Assembly: GCA_012515455.1 (NCBI GenBank)
Contig: JAAYYJ010000550.1
Location: 1 to 16,783, forward strand
Reading direction: 5' to 3'
Length of the DNA: 16,783 nt
Source: Oligosphaeraceae bacterium
GTDB lineage: Bacteria; Verrucomicrobiota; Lentisphaeria; Oligosphaerales; Oligosphaeraceae
Position 1 is the first letter of the stretch. Every line of letters starts with the position of its first letter. A program made the position numbers and the translations under genes. Of this stretch, positions 1 to 6,844 are shown in pieces. Below the pieces are notes generated by a model that was given only the letters and a program-made list of their open reading frames with translations, searched no databases and was not told where the DNA came from.

Positions 1-737
1 AACTGTGGTCGCAAATCTACACCCCGCAGCTGCTCCAGGAGTTCAAGGCCAAACTCGACCAGGCCGAAAAAATCACCGCCGGAAATCCCGACGCATTGAA
101 ACGCGTGCGCTTTATGCGCGAGAACCTCTTCGCCCCGATTTTTGCCCAGGCCGCCGCGCATGACCGGGAGCAGGCCGCCATTGCGTCCTGGCAGGTCTCC
201 GTGCCGGGGCAGGTGCAGTTGCGTCCCTTCAAGGGCGAAGTAACCGAGGTCGGCACCACTGTGACCATTGCCGATACCCCTGCAGCCTTGCAGATCACCT
301 TCCAGTGTCAGGAGCCGGCCATCGACAAGATGGTCCGCAAAGCGAAATCGCGTGATGCCAATAATATCTTCCTGGATTCCTGCGTGGAAGTGCTGATCAA
401 TCCCTCTGCGGACAGAATCCATTACTACCATTTTATTGTCAATGCCGACGGCGTGCTCTATGATTCACGCATGGCCAGCAATGACCCCGGCCTGGATTTG
501 AGCTGGAACAGCGCGGCTACCGCCCAGGCGCAGATCGGCAAAGACTCCTGGCAGGTGGTGCTGACCCTGCCCAAAGCCGACCTGGGGCCGTTGTCTCCGG
601 ACGGCGTGCCGGTGAATTTCGCCCGCCATCGGGCCCTGGACCCGGTCGTGCCCGAGAACTACTACCAGTGGTCGCCGGTGGCCGGACGCAGCTTCCACGC
701 CACCGAACGCTGGGGACGGATGATCCTGCCCCGCTGA
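1..737 (+). CDS. C-terminal part of a DUF4838-type protein with a CBM9-like domain (5' partial)
   Basis: The reading frame is open from base 3 with no stop, so the gene begins outside the window; 244 residues are visible, ending at TGA 735-737. The first ~45 residues (WSQIYTPQLL, then a helical stretch ending ALKRVRFMRENLF) resemble the helical tail that follows the catalytic-like region of DUF4838 glycan-active proteins of Planctomycetes and Lentisphaerota. The rest is rich in beta-strand pattern and has features of a family-9-like carbohydrate-binding module: a FLDSCVEVLINP segment, a YYHFIVNADGVLYDSR segment, and a terminal ERWGRMILPR. Such proteins are usually exported and act on polysaccharides; here that is inferred, since the signal peptide would be off-window. 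An in-frame TTG at 96 could be mistaken for the start, but coding similarity continues upstream of it. The gene converges on the M55 peptidase with only 22 bases between the stops and no visible terminator. Confidence 0.72.
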   Translation, partial: LWSQIYTPQLLQEFKAKLDQAEKITAGNPDALKRVRFMRENLFAPIFAQAAAHDREQAAIASWQVSVPGQVQLRPFKGEVTEVGTTVTIADTPAALQITFQCQEPAIDKMVRKAKSRDANNIFLDSCVEVLINPSADRIHYYHFIVNADGVLYDSRMASNDPGLDLSWNSAATAQAQIGKDSWQVVLTLPKADLGPLSPDGVPVNFARHRALDPVVPENYYQWSPVAGRSFHATERWGRMILPR

Positions 738-759
738 TGCATGCCGCGCCACCCCGGCT

Positions 760-1686
760 CTAGGATTTCGCCTTGGTCTTGGTCTCAGCGGGGTCCAGCC
801 ATTCCAGGCGGTAGAACTCCTCAAAGGCATCACCCAGACGCTCAAACTCAGCCGTCCTGATGCTCCGGGCCGGAATAAAGCGCCCGAACATCTGGGTGAT
901 TTTCTCGGACGAATCACGGTATTCCGCTTCACAGGAGTACGGCGCGAGCAAATCCCGGCAGGAATAAAGCTTCCCGGGGGTGCTGACCCGCTTGGCGGCC
1001 TGGCAGGCCCCGAGCTTGATCAGTGACCGCGCGACGGCGGGCGAGAGGTGGGTAGCGCCCGCCTGGGCCAGGCCCATGCCGTGGGTGAAAGCCTTGCTAG
1101 TGGGGCTTGGGGCCGGGCAGGTCCCGCGCTTGACTCCGACGGTCACGATCCCGGAAATCAGCTCCTTCGCCTCTTTGGCCAGGGCTTCACAGCCGGAAGC
1201 GAAGATCACTGGCACCTGATGCTGCATGGCTACCAGGGCAAACTGACCGAATTCACCGATGGACAGTCCATTGACCCGGAAATCGATGCATTCTCCGGTC
1301 TGGGTGTGCGAGAAATGCCCGTACGGCGTGCCGGCCTTGGGATGCTGACCCACGAATGCCAGCGCGTCGTAGTCATCGAACAGCTCATCCCAAGGGCAGT
1401 CGCTGCTGCCGCAATGCAGCTTCGCCCGCTCATCCAGCAGGTCGGGGGCGATCCAGCCGCCGCCGCCATGGCCGTCGAAGACCACGATCTCAGTGGCACC
1501 GCCGGTGAAGAATCCGCTCACCGCAGCGTTGACTTCTTCGGTCAGCAGTTTCCGCCCCAAGTCCCGGAAGATGCCGTCTTTGCAGCAGTAATCCTGGAAA
1601 TCTACCACGCCGCAGACCCCTTCCATATCAGTAAGGAGGAATATTTTCAAACGTCCCGGGACTTTGTTTTGAGGGCTGAATTGCAT
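760..1686 (-). CDS. dppA: M55 family D-aminopeptidase (DppA-like)
   Basis: This 308-residue protein matches the M55 zinc peptidase family, whose Bacillus DppA (about 274 residues) releases D-amino acids from short peptides. The residues known as metal or catalytic in DppA (D8, E10, H60, H104, E133) have counterparts at the right spacing: D20 and E22 in LLTDMEG, H73 in FDGHGGGG, H115 in FVGQHPK and E145 in SIGEFG. The start at 1686 is chosen because it has AAGGA six bases upstream and begins just before the conserved LLTDMEG strand. A longer frame would run back into the tRNA-Glu gene at 1833 and is not credible. No signal peptide is seen, so the enzyme is probably cytoplasmic, perhaps recycling D-Ala peptides from peptidoglycan or diet. 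It has its own candidate promoter and no partner gene in the same direction. The 12-residue N-terminal extension is unremarkable. Confidence 0.9.
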   Translation of the reverse strand: MQFSPQNKVPGRLKIFLLTDMEGVCGVVDFQDYCCKDGIFRDLGRKLLTEEVNAAVSGFFTGGATEIVVFDGHGGGGWIAPDLLDERAKLHCGSSDCPWDELFDDYDALAFVGQHPKAGTPYGHFSHTQTGECIDFRVNGLSIGEFGQFALVAMQHQVPVIFASGCEALAKEAKELISGIVTVGVKRGTCPAPSPTSKAFTHGMGLAQAGATHLSPAVARSLIKLGACQAAKRVSTPGKLYSCRDLLAPYSCEAEYRDSSEKITQMFGRFIPARSIRTAEFERLGDAFEEFYRLEWLDPAETKTKAKS

Positions 1687-1731
1687 GCTGTTTCCTTTCG
1701 CACAGTGACCAGACGGGAAAAATATCGCACT

Positions 1732-1759
1732 AATGTAATTGCTGCTCCAAAAAAGGCAA
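1732..1759 (-). promoter_or_regulatory. Candidate sigma70 promoter for the D-aminopeptidase gene
   Basis: On the minus strand a TTGCCT box (1754-1759) and a TACATT box (1732-1737) are separated by 16 bases, about 45 bases upstream of the start codon at 1686. This is read by eye. It lies back to back with the tRNA-Glu promoter, so the two units are divergent from a shared region. Confidence 0.42.
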
Positions 1760-1776
1760 ATTGCGCTGCTCTGGGG

Positions 1777-1804
1777 TTGACTTTTCCTGATTCTCTGGTA
1801 TAGT
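1777..1804 (+). promoter_or_regulatory. Sigma70-type promoter of tRNA-Glu
   Basis: TTGACT (1777-1782) and TATAGT (1799-1804) are separated by 16 bases; an alternative -10, TAGTAT at 1801-1806, would give 18. Transcription would start near 1811, about 15 bases before the mature tRNA 5' end, a normal leader for a tRNA gene. The position and match to consensus make this the best promoter in the left half of the window. Confidence 0.7.
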
Positions 1805-1825
1805 ATAAAAGTTGACAGCGCCATT

Positions 1826-1900
1826 GTTCCCATCGTCTAGCGGTTAGGACAACGGGTTCTCATCCCGTAAACAGGGGTTCGATTCCCCTTGGGAATGCCA
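1826..1900 (+). tRNA. tRNA-Glu (anticodon CTC)
   Basis: A complete cloverleaf of 75 bases including an encoded CCA (1898-1900). The acceptor arms are GTTCCCA (1826-1832) and TGGGAAT (1890-1896), with discriminator G1897. The anticodon stem ACGGG/CCCGT encloses the loop TTCTCAT, giving anticodon CTC at 1859-1861, which reads GAG. The T arm AGGGG/CCCCT carries the TTCGATT loop. The segment TCGTCTAG is typical of glutamate tRNAs. The terminal pair 1-72 is G-U rather than the G-C of Escherichia coli tRNA-Glu. It has its own promoter and an intrinsic terminator directly behind it, so it is a single-gene unit. Confidence 0.97.
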
Positions 1901-1911
1901 AAAACATTGAC

Positions 1912-1942
1912 AACCTGCAGATTCCCATCTGCGGGTTTTTTT
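1912..1942 (+). terminator. Intrinsic terminator of tRNA-Glu
   Basis: Eleven pairs (AACCTGCAGAT at 1912-1922 with ATCTGCGGGTT at 1927-1937, one T-G wobble) close a TCCC loop, and a run of seven T follows at 1936-1942. It sits 11 bases after the tRNA CCA. It should stop tRNA transcription before the oxidoreductase gene. Confidence 0.9.
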
Positions 1943-1959
1943 GTGTCCCGGCAGAGTCA

Positions 1960-1979
1960 GCCGTTGCGGCCGCAACGGC
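1960..1979. repeat. 20-bp perfect palindrome upstream of the FAD oxidoreductase
   Basis: The arms GCCGTTGCGG and CCGCAACGGC are exact reverse complements with no spacer. It lies between the tRNA terminator and the AAGGAGGA ribosome binding site at 1989-1996. As DNA it could be an operator; as RNA it would fold as an 8-bp stem with a GGCC loop nine bases before the Shine-Dalgarno. No good -10 box is visible around it. Confidence 0.6.
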
Positions 1980-2003
1980 AGCATCCCGAAGGAGGAACTT
2001 GTC

Positions 2004-3320
2004 ATGCAGACTTATCTTGAGCCGGCGCGCGCTTTGCCGGTGGTCGCAGAGGTCGAGGTGCTGGTGGCCGGGGGAGGCCCGGCCGGTGTGGGCGCGGCCT
2101 TGGCCGCCGCCCGGGCTGGAGCGAAGACCATGCTGCTGGAAAAAGCCAATGCCCTGGGCGGAATGGCGACCGCAGGCATGATGTCGCATTGGAGCGGCGC
2201 CCGGCAGCTGCCCCTGCTGCAGGAAATCATCGACCGGATGCGCGCCAGCAGCTCGCTGCCGCCGGACCGGGAAATCACTTCCGAGTACAATGAAAAATGG
2301 TGCATCAGCCACGAATGTCAGAAGACCGCCCTGGCGGAGCTGCTGGCGGAAGCGGCGGTGACGGTGCAGCTGCATACTATGGTTGCCGGCGTGATCAAAG
2401 AAGGCGACCGAGTCTGCGGGGTGATTACCGAGAGCAAATCCGGCCGTGAGGTTATTTTGGCCAAAGTGGTGATAGATGCCACCGGCGATGGCGATCTGGC
2501 CGCCCGGGCGGGAGTGGAATTCAGCCTCGGACGGGAGGAGGACCACCGCTGCCAGCCGGTTACCCTGATGTTCCGGATCGGCGGGGTGGATTACCGCCGC
2601 GCTATCTTCCCCGGCAGCTTCGAGAGCTATATCGAGATTCCCAAAGGGGAGGTCCAGGCGCTGGGCAAGAAGCACTTGCCGCCACCGGCCGGACATGTGC
2701 TGCTGTACGGCACCCGGCTGCCGGGCGAGGTCTGTGTCAATATGACCAATGTCACCAATATCGACGGCACTGATGTCCGGCAGCTGAGCCAGGCGGAATT
2801 CATCTGCCGCCGGCAGATGGACGCCATTATCCTGTTCCTGCGCGAGTTCGTGCCCGGATATGAGAAGTGCTACCTGGTGGCGGCCGCCGAAAATGTGGGC
2901 GTGCGGGAGACCAGGCATTGCCAGGGGGTATATACCATCACCGGCGAAGACATCCTGGAAGCGCGGGTATTCGAAGACTGGATCGCCACCCGCAATTACT
3001 TTAATTTCGATATCCATTCCCTGGTCGGACCCGGGTTGGATCAGAACGGTGCCCAGAAACACTTCAAATCCAAGGGTACCTACACCATCCCGTACCGGGC
3101 CTGTCTGCCCCGGAAGGTGGACGGATTGCTGCTCGCCGGCCGCAATATCTCCGGCACCCATCTGGCGCACTCGAATTTCCGGGTGATGGGTATCTGCCTG
3201 GGCATCGGTCAGGGCGTCGGTGTGGCGGCGGCGGTGGCGGTCAAGCACAACGTCCTGCCGCGCGCTGTCGATGTCCGGGAAGTGCAGCGGATACTGCTGG
3301 CGTGCGGGGTGGAAGTTTAA
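2004..3320 (+). CDS. FAD-dependent oxidoreductase (FAD_oxidored family)
   Basis: A 438-residue soluble flavoprotein. The N-terminal dinucleotide-binding fold is clear: VEVLVAGGGPAGVGAALAAA has the GxGxxG motif at about residues 23-28, and the acidic residue that binds the ribose is in MLLEKANALGG. The FAD-domain return at VVIDATGDGDLAARAG and the C-terminal GLLLAGRNISGTHLAHSN plus GQGVGVAAAVA segments fit the family of FAD-dependent oxidoreductases common in Planctomycetes and Lentisphaerota, often beside glycan-degradation genes. The substrate cannot be told from sequence. The start at 2004 is set by a strong AAGGAGGA seven bases upstream; a longer frame from 1941 would start in the T run of the tRNA terminator. 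The gene follows a terminator and a 20-bp palindrome and is 78 bases before a D-2-hydroxyacid dehydrogenase on the same strand, so the two may be co-transcribed. Confidence 0.88.
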   Translation: MQTYLEPARALPVVAEVEVLVAGGGPAGVGAALAAARAGAKTMLLEKANALGGMATAGMMSHWSGARQLPLLQEIIDRMRASSSLPPDREITSEYNEKWCISHECQKTALAELLAEAAVTVQLHTMVAGVIKEGDRVCGVITESKSGREVILAKVVIDATGDGDLAARAGVEFSLGREEDHRCQPVTLMFRIGGVDYRRAIFPGSFESYIEIPKGEVQALGKKHLPPPAGHVLLYGTRLPGEVCVNMTNVTNIDGTDVRQLSQAEFICRRQMDAIILFLREFVPGYEKCYLVAAAENVGVRETRHCQGVYTITGEDILEARVFEDWIATRNYFNFDIHSLVGPGLDQNGAQKHFKSKGTYTIPYRACLPRKVDGLLLAGRNISGTHLAHSNFRVMGICLGIGQGVGVAAAVAVKHNVLPRAVDVREVQRILLACGVEV

Positions 3321-3398
3321 GACTGCTGCCGCTGCCCTGCTGCCGGCCTGCACAGCTTGGCCACCACTCTTGTCCCCAGTTATGCAAAGGAAGCAATG

Positions 3399-4340
3399 AT
3401 GATCGTAGCGATGATTTCCCGTCCCGAAGACGGTCTGCCGGTCTGGGTCCGTGACGGCATACACGCGCTGGGCTTGGAGCTGCGTTGCCAGAAATGCCGC
3501 ACCGAAGAGGAGCTGCTGGCCTTCGCCCAAGGTGCGCAAATCATCTGGCTGACCGGCACCAACCCCTGCCTGAATGAGCACAGCCTGCCCCTCCTGCCGG
3601 ATTGCCGGGCCTTGTTCCGCAGCGGCAGCGGACTGGATTCACTGCCGCTGCAGAAAGCCGCTGAACTGGGCATCGCAGTGCACAACACCCCGGATTCTAT
3701 CGCGGAGAGCGTGGCCGAGCATGCCTGCGCGCTGCTGCTGGCGGCTGTCCGGCTGGTGCCACAGATGGACCGGATGGTCAAACGCGGTTGCTGGGAGCGG
3801 ATGGACAAGGAGGACATGGCCCCGGAGAAGGCTTTCCACTGGCATCTCTCCGGTCGCGTGCTGGGGCTTATTGGATATGGGAATATCGCCCGGCGGGTGG
3901 AAAGCATGCTGGCCGGTTTCCGCTTGAGAGTCATTCACTACGACCCCTACGCGCCGTCCTCGCCGTCCTCGCTGCCACTGGATGCACTCCTGCAGCAGTC
4001 TGATTTCGTGTCCGTGCATTGTCCCTTGACTCCGCAGACCAGGCATCTGCTCGGACCGCGCGAGCTCGCACTGCTGAAACCCGGGGCGATATTGGTCAAT
4101 ACTGCCCGCGGCGAGGTTGTGGATGAGGCCGCCCTGGTGGCGGCCCTGCAGCAGGGCCGTCTGGGGGCGGCGGCCTTGGATGTGCTGTCCCAGGAACCGC
4201 CGGCGCCTGACCATCCGCTGTTCGCCCTGGATAATGTGATCCTCTCACCCCATATCGCAGCTATGTCGGCCGATTTCGAACACAATTTCTGGTCGCACTC
4301 GATAGCGAAGCTGGGGGAGCTACGGAAGAGCCTGGGCTGA
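3399..4340 (+). CDS. D-isomer-specific 2-hydroxyacid dehydrogenase
   Basis: A 313-residue NAD(P)-dependent dehydrogenase of the phosphoglycerate/glyoxylate/D-lactate dehydrogenase superfamily. The nucleotide-binding domain has GLIGYGNIA at about 156-164 with the NAD-favouring Asp182 in HYDPY. The catalytic set is complete: Arg237 in NTARGEVVDEAAL, Glu266 in DVLSQEPP and His285 in ILSPHIAA. The N-terminal substrate domain has RSGSGLDSL and PDSIAESVAEHACALLLA. It lacks the C-terminal ACT domain of long SerA proteins, so a short 2-hydroxyacid reductase is more likely than a regulated serine-pathway enzyme; the substrate is not determined. Two tandem ATG codons exist at 3396 and 3399; AAAGGA at 3386-3391 is better spaced for 3399 (7 bases) than for 3396 (4). 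It converges on the GlcD-type lactate/glycolate oxidase with 28 bases between and no clear terminator. Confidence 0.9.
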   Translation: MIVAMISRPEDGLPVWVRDGIHALGLELRCQKCRTEEELLAFAQGAQIIWLTGTNPCLNEHSLPLLPDCRALFRSGSGLDSLPLQKAAELGIAVHNTPDSIAESVAEHACALLLAAVRLVPQMDRMVKRGCWERMDKEDMAPEKAFHWHLSGRVLGLIGYGNIARRVESMLAGFRLRVIHYDPYAPSSPSSLPLDALLQQSDFVSVHCPLTPQTRHLLGPRELALLKPGAILVNTARGEVVDEAALVAALQQGRLGAAALDVLSQEPPAPDHPLFALDNVILSPHIAAMSADFEHNFWSHSIAKLGELRKSLG

Positions 4341-4368
4341 ACGGATTGTTATACGGTTCTCGCAGAGC

Positions 4369-5790
4369 TCAATCGAAGATTTTGCCGGGATTGAGAATGC
4401 CGTTCGGATCGAGGGCGGTTTTGATAGACCGCATCATATTCAGGAAACCGGGATCGACCGTCTCAGCCAGATACTGTTTGCGTTTGTGCCCGATGCCGTG
4501 CTCGCCGGAAATCCTCCCCCCCAGGGCCTTACAGGCCTGATAGAGATCATGCAATATTGCCGGCAGCACGCGTTCCCACTGGGGCAATCCCCACTCTGGC
4601 GGCATCACCGGGGTGGCATGCAGGTTCCCGTCCCCGGCGTGACCATAGCAGGGGATCAGCACGCCATATTTTTGCGAGATGTCGCTGATGGCCTTGGACA
4701 TTGCCGGGATAGCCGCAATGGGCACCACGATATCCTCCAGGCTCTGATTGGGTGAGAAGACCTTGAAGGCCTCGGCAATGGAACGGCGGATGCGCCAGAT
4801 GCGCTCAGAATTCGCTTTGTTGTCGGCCACGTATACTGCACTGGCGCCTGCAGCCAGACACTGTTCGCCGATGACATCGTATTGCTTTTCCACCTGCTCC
4901 TGGTCGGCGCCGTCGACCGTAATGAGGAGCATCGCCTCGCTGCTGCCGCAGGGCAGGCTCTCGTTCAGGTACTCGCAGGCGGTGCTGAACGCCAGTTTGT
5001 CGATGAATTCGATGGCGGTGGGGATGATTCCCCCGACGGTGATGATCCGGGGGACTACCGCAATGGCTTTCTCGACGCTGTCGAACAGGCAGAGCAGATC
5101 GACATTGGCCTTGGGCAACGGCAGCAGCTTCAGGATAATCTTGGTGAACACCGCCAGGATGCCCTCGGAGCCGACCATCAGCTGCAGAAGATTCAGCCCG
5201 GAGACATCCTTGACCAGCTTGCCCCCCAGTTCCACGATTTCACCTGTCGGAGTGACGATTTCCAGCCCCAGGACATATCTGCCGGTGACACCGTACTTGA
5301 CCGCTTTGCCGCCGCCGGCATTCTCGGCCACATTGCCGCCGATCATGCAGGTCTCCAGACTCATCGGATAGCCCGCATAGAACAGATTGAAGGGCCGCAG
5401 AGCGTCGTTGATTTCCGAGGTAATCACCCCGGGTTCGACGGTCACGGTCAGATTCTCACGGTCGATCTCCAGAATTTTGCTCATCCGGGCGCAATCCAGG
5501 ACTATGCCACCATGAATCGGCACCGCGCCACCGGAGAGACCGGAGCCGGCACCACGGGGAGTGACCGCGATGTGTTCGCGGTTGGCCAGGCGCATAATGG
5601 CGGCAATCTCGGCCGCTGAGCCCGGTTTGAGCACCGCTTCCGGCAACGCCGGCGGGCAGTGCGCGGCCTCGTCATGGCTATAGGCCTGCAGGCGTTCAGA
5701 ATCGGCGTAGATCAGGTTGCGCTCACCGACTATGGAGGCTAATTCCGCTGCCACGCGGGGAGTGATCTTGGCAAAGGGGAGGTTGTTCAT
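4369..5790 (-). CDS. lctD: GlcD/LctD-type FAD-linked D-2-hydroxyacid (lactate) dehydrogenase
   Basis: A 473-residue flavoprotein of the FAD-linked oxidase (VAO/PCMH) family. The FAD domain shows PRGAGSGLSGG (78-88), MIGGNVAENAGGGKAVKYG (149-167) and KLVKDVSGLNLLQLMVGSEG. The C-terminal oxidase domain has the metal and substrate signatures GHAGDGNLH (383-391) and SGEHGIG (428-434). The length matches LctD of Acetobacterium woodii (about 467 residues). The two genes immediately upstream are EtfB and EtfA in the order lctB-lctC-lctD, so I infer a lactate dehydrogenase passing electrons to ETF rather than to quinone. Glycolate or another 2-hydroxyacid remains possible. The start at 5790 leaves a 46-base gap after etfA; a TTG at 5862 overlapping etfA is less likely because homology begins at about NLPFAKIT. 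No Shine-Dalgarno is visible: the position is occupied by the palindrome AGTTGCAACT (5796-5805). Confidence 0.88.
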   Translation of the reverse strand: MNNLPFAKITPRVAAELASIVGERNLIYADSERLQAYSHDEAAHCPPALPEAVLKPGSAAEIAAIMRLANREHIAVTPRGAGSGLSGGAVPIHGGIVLDCARMSKILEIDRENLTVTVEPGVITSEINDALRPFNLFYAGYPMSLETCMIGGNVAENAGGGKAVKYGVTGRYVLGLEIVTPTGEIVELGGKLVKDVSGLNLLQLMVGSEGILAVFTKIILKLLPLPKANVDLLCLFDSVEKAIAVVPRIITVGGIIPTAIEFIDKLAFSTACEYLNESLPCGSSEAMLLITVDGADQEQVEKQYDVIGEQCLAAGASAVYVADNKANSERIWRIRRSIAEAFKVFSPNQSLEDIVVPIAAIPAMSKAISDISQKYGVLIPCYGHAGDGNLHATPVMPPEWGLPQWERVLPAILHDLYQACKALGGRISGEHGIGHKRKQYLAETVDPGFLNMMRSIKTALDPNGILNPGKIFD

Positions 5791-5836
5791 GTTGTAGTTG
5801 CAACTGGGAAGAGTGGGGACGCGTGGTCCTGCAGGC

Positions 5837-6844
5837 TCAGGACTGCTTCCGGCTGGCGGCAATCTTGTCCGTCAGCAACGGCAGGATGGTGAAGAGGTCG
5901 CCGCAGATGGCCAGCTCCGAATACTGGAAGATCGGCGCCTCCGGGTCGGTATTGATGGCGATGATGGTATCCGAGGTCTGCATCCCAGCCAGATGCTGCA
6001 CCGCGCCCGAGATGCCGGCCGCGAGGTAGACCTTCGGTGATACGGTCTTCCCGGAGAGCCCGACCTGGCCCGAATAGGGCGCCCAGCCCCGGTCCACGGC
6101 TTCCCGGCTGGCACCCACCGCCGCGTCCAGGAGACCGGCCAGCTTCCGGGCCAGTGACATATTCTCCGCCTTCTTGATGCCGCGGCCGACCGCAATCACG
6201 ACCTCCGCATCCTGGATGCCGCGCGCGTCGGGGGCGCGTTCGAAAGACACCCGCCGGACGCGGCTGCTCAGCAGGGCGGCCGGCGGCTCCCAGCGGCAAA
6301 TCTCGCCCGGGCGGTCGGAGTTTGGCTCGGCGGGCCGACTGGAATGCGGCCGCACGGTGGCCATCTGGGGCCGTTCAGTCGGGGTCTTGATGGTGGCCAT
6401 GATGTTACCGCCGGCGGCCGGACGGGTTTGCAGCAGCAGGCCGCTGTCCGCCTCAATGTCCAAATCCGTGCAGTCAGCAGTAAGGCCGAGGCGCATTTTC
6501 CCGGCGATGTAGGGCATTACGGTGCGACCGCTGCTGGTGGCTGCGGCCAGCAGTATTTCCGGCTTCTCCTCCTGGATCAAGGCGCAGAGGCAGGCTGAAT
6601 ATGGCTCGGGGGTGAAAATTGCCAACTCGGCGGCGCTGGCGTGCAGGACCCGGTCGGCGCCGCGGGCGATGAGCTGCTGCAGCTCGCTGTCCGGCAGCTC
6701 AGCCCCCAGGATGACCGCGGTCAGGGGATGTTTGCGTTTGTCAGCCAGGATTCGGCCCCGGCCCAGAAGCTCATAACTGACTGGGTCAATCCGGCCCTGG
6801 GACTGCTCGGCCAGAATCCAGATTCCCTGGTGTGCGCTGTTCAT
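5837..6844 (-). CDS. etfA: Electron transfer flavoprotein alpha subunit, bifurcating-type motif
   Basis: A 335-residue EtfA. The C-terminal FAD domain has GASREAVDRGW (about 244-254), GLSGKTVSPKVYLAAGISGAVQH (262-284) and the closing NTDPEAPIFQ (298-307). The central RPQMATVRP (158-166) is characteristic of the ETFs linked to electron bifurcation or confurcation (for example Lct and Car complexes) rather than the classical fatty-acid ETF. The ATG overlaps the etfB stop as ATGA (6841-6844), so the subunits are translationally coupled; an AAAGGGG sequence lies just before it. The N-terminus goes straight into the ETF fold (GIWILAEQ) and has no cysteine-rich ferredoxin-like extension, unlike LctC of A. 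woodii. Expected role: heterodimer with EtfB carrying two FADs, docking with the FAD oxidase encoded next. Confidence 0.92.
   Translation of the reverse strand: MNSAHQGIWILAEQSQGRIDPVSYELLGRGRILADKRKHPLTAVILGAELPDSELQQLIARGADRVLHASAAELAIFTPEPYSACLCALIQEEKPEILLAAATSSGRTVMPYIAGKMRLGLTADCTDLDIEADSGLLLQTRPAAGGNIMATIKTPTERPQMATVRPHSSRPAEPNSDRPGEICRWEPPAALLSSRVRRVSFERAPDARGIQDAEVVIAVGRGIKKAENMSLARKLAGLLDAAVGASREAVDRGWAPYSGQVGLSGKTVSPKVYLAAGISGAVQHLAGMQTSDTIIAINTDPEAPIFQYSELAICGDLFTILPLLTDKIAASRKQS

Noticed and set aside
1048..1803. Long plus-strand open frame opposite the D-aminopeptidase
   Set aside because: It has no family pattern, while the minus-strand frame has all five M55 metal and catalytic residues; it is a shadow of high GC content.
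1907..1912. Perfect TTGACA -35 hexamer after the tRNA gene
   Set aside because: At 15-19 bases downstream there is only the GC-rich terminator stem and no -10 box, so it does not make a promoter for the oxidoreductase.
1860..3581. 573-residue minus-strand open frame opposite the FAD oxidoreductase
   Set aside because: Although long, it is rich in His, Gln, Ala and Asp as expected from antisense of GC-rich coding DNA, starts in the tRNA and lacks any motif; the plus strand has a clear FAD fold and ribosome site.
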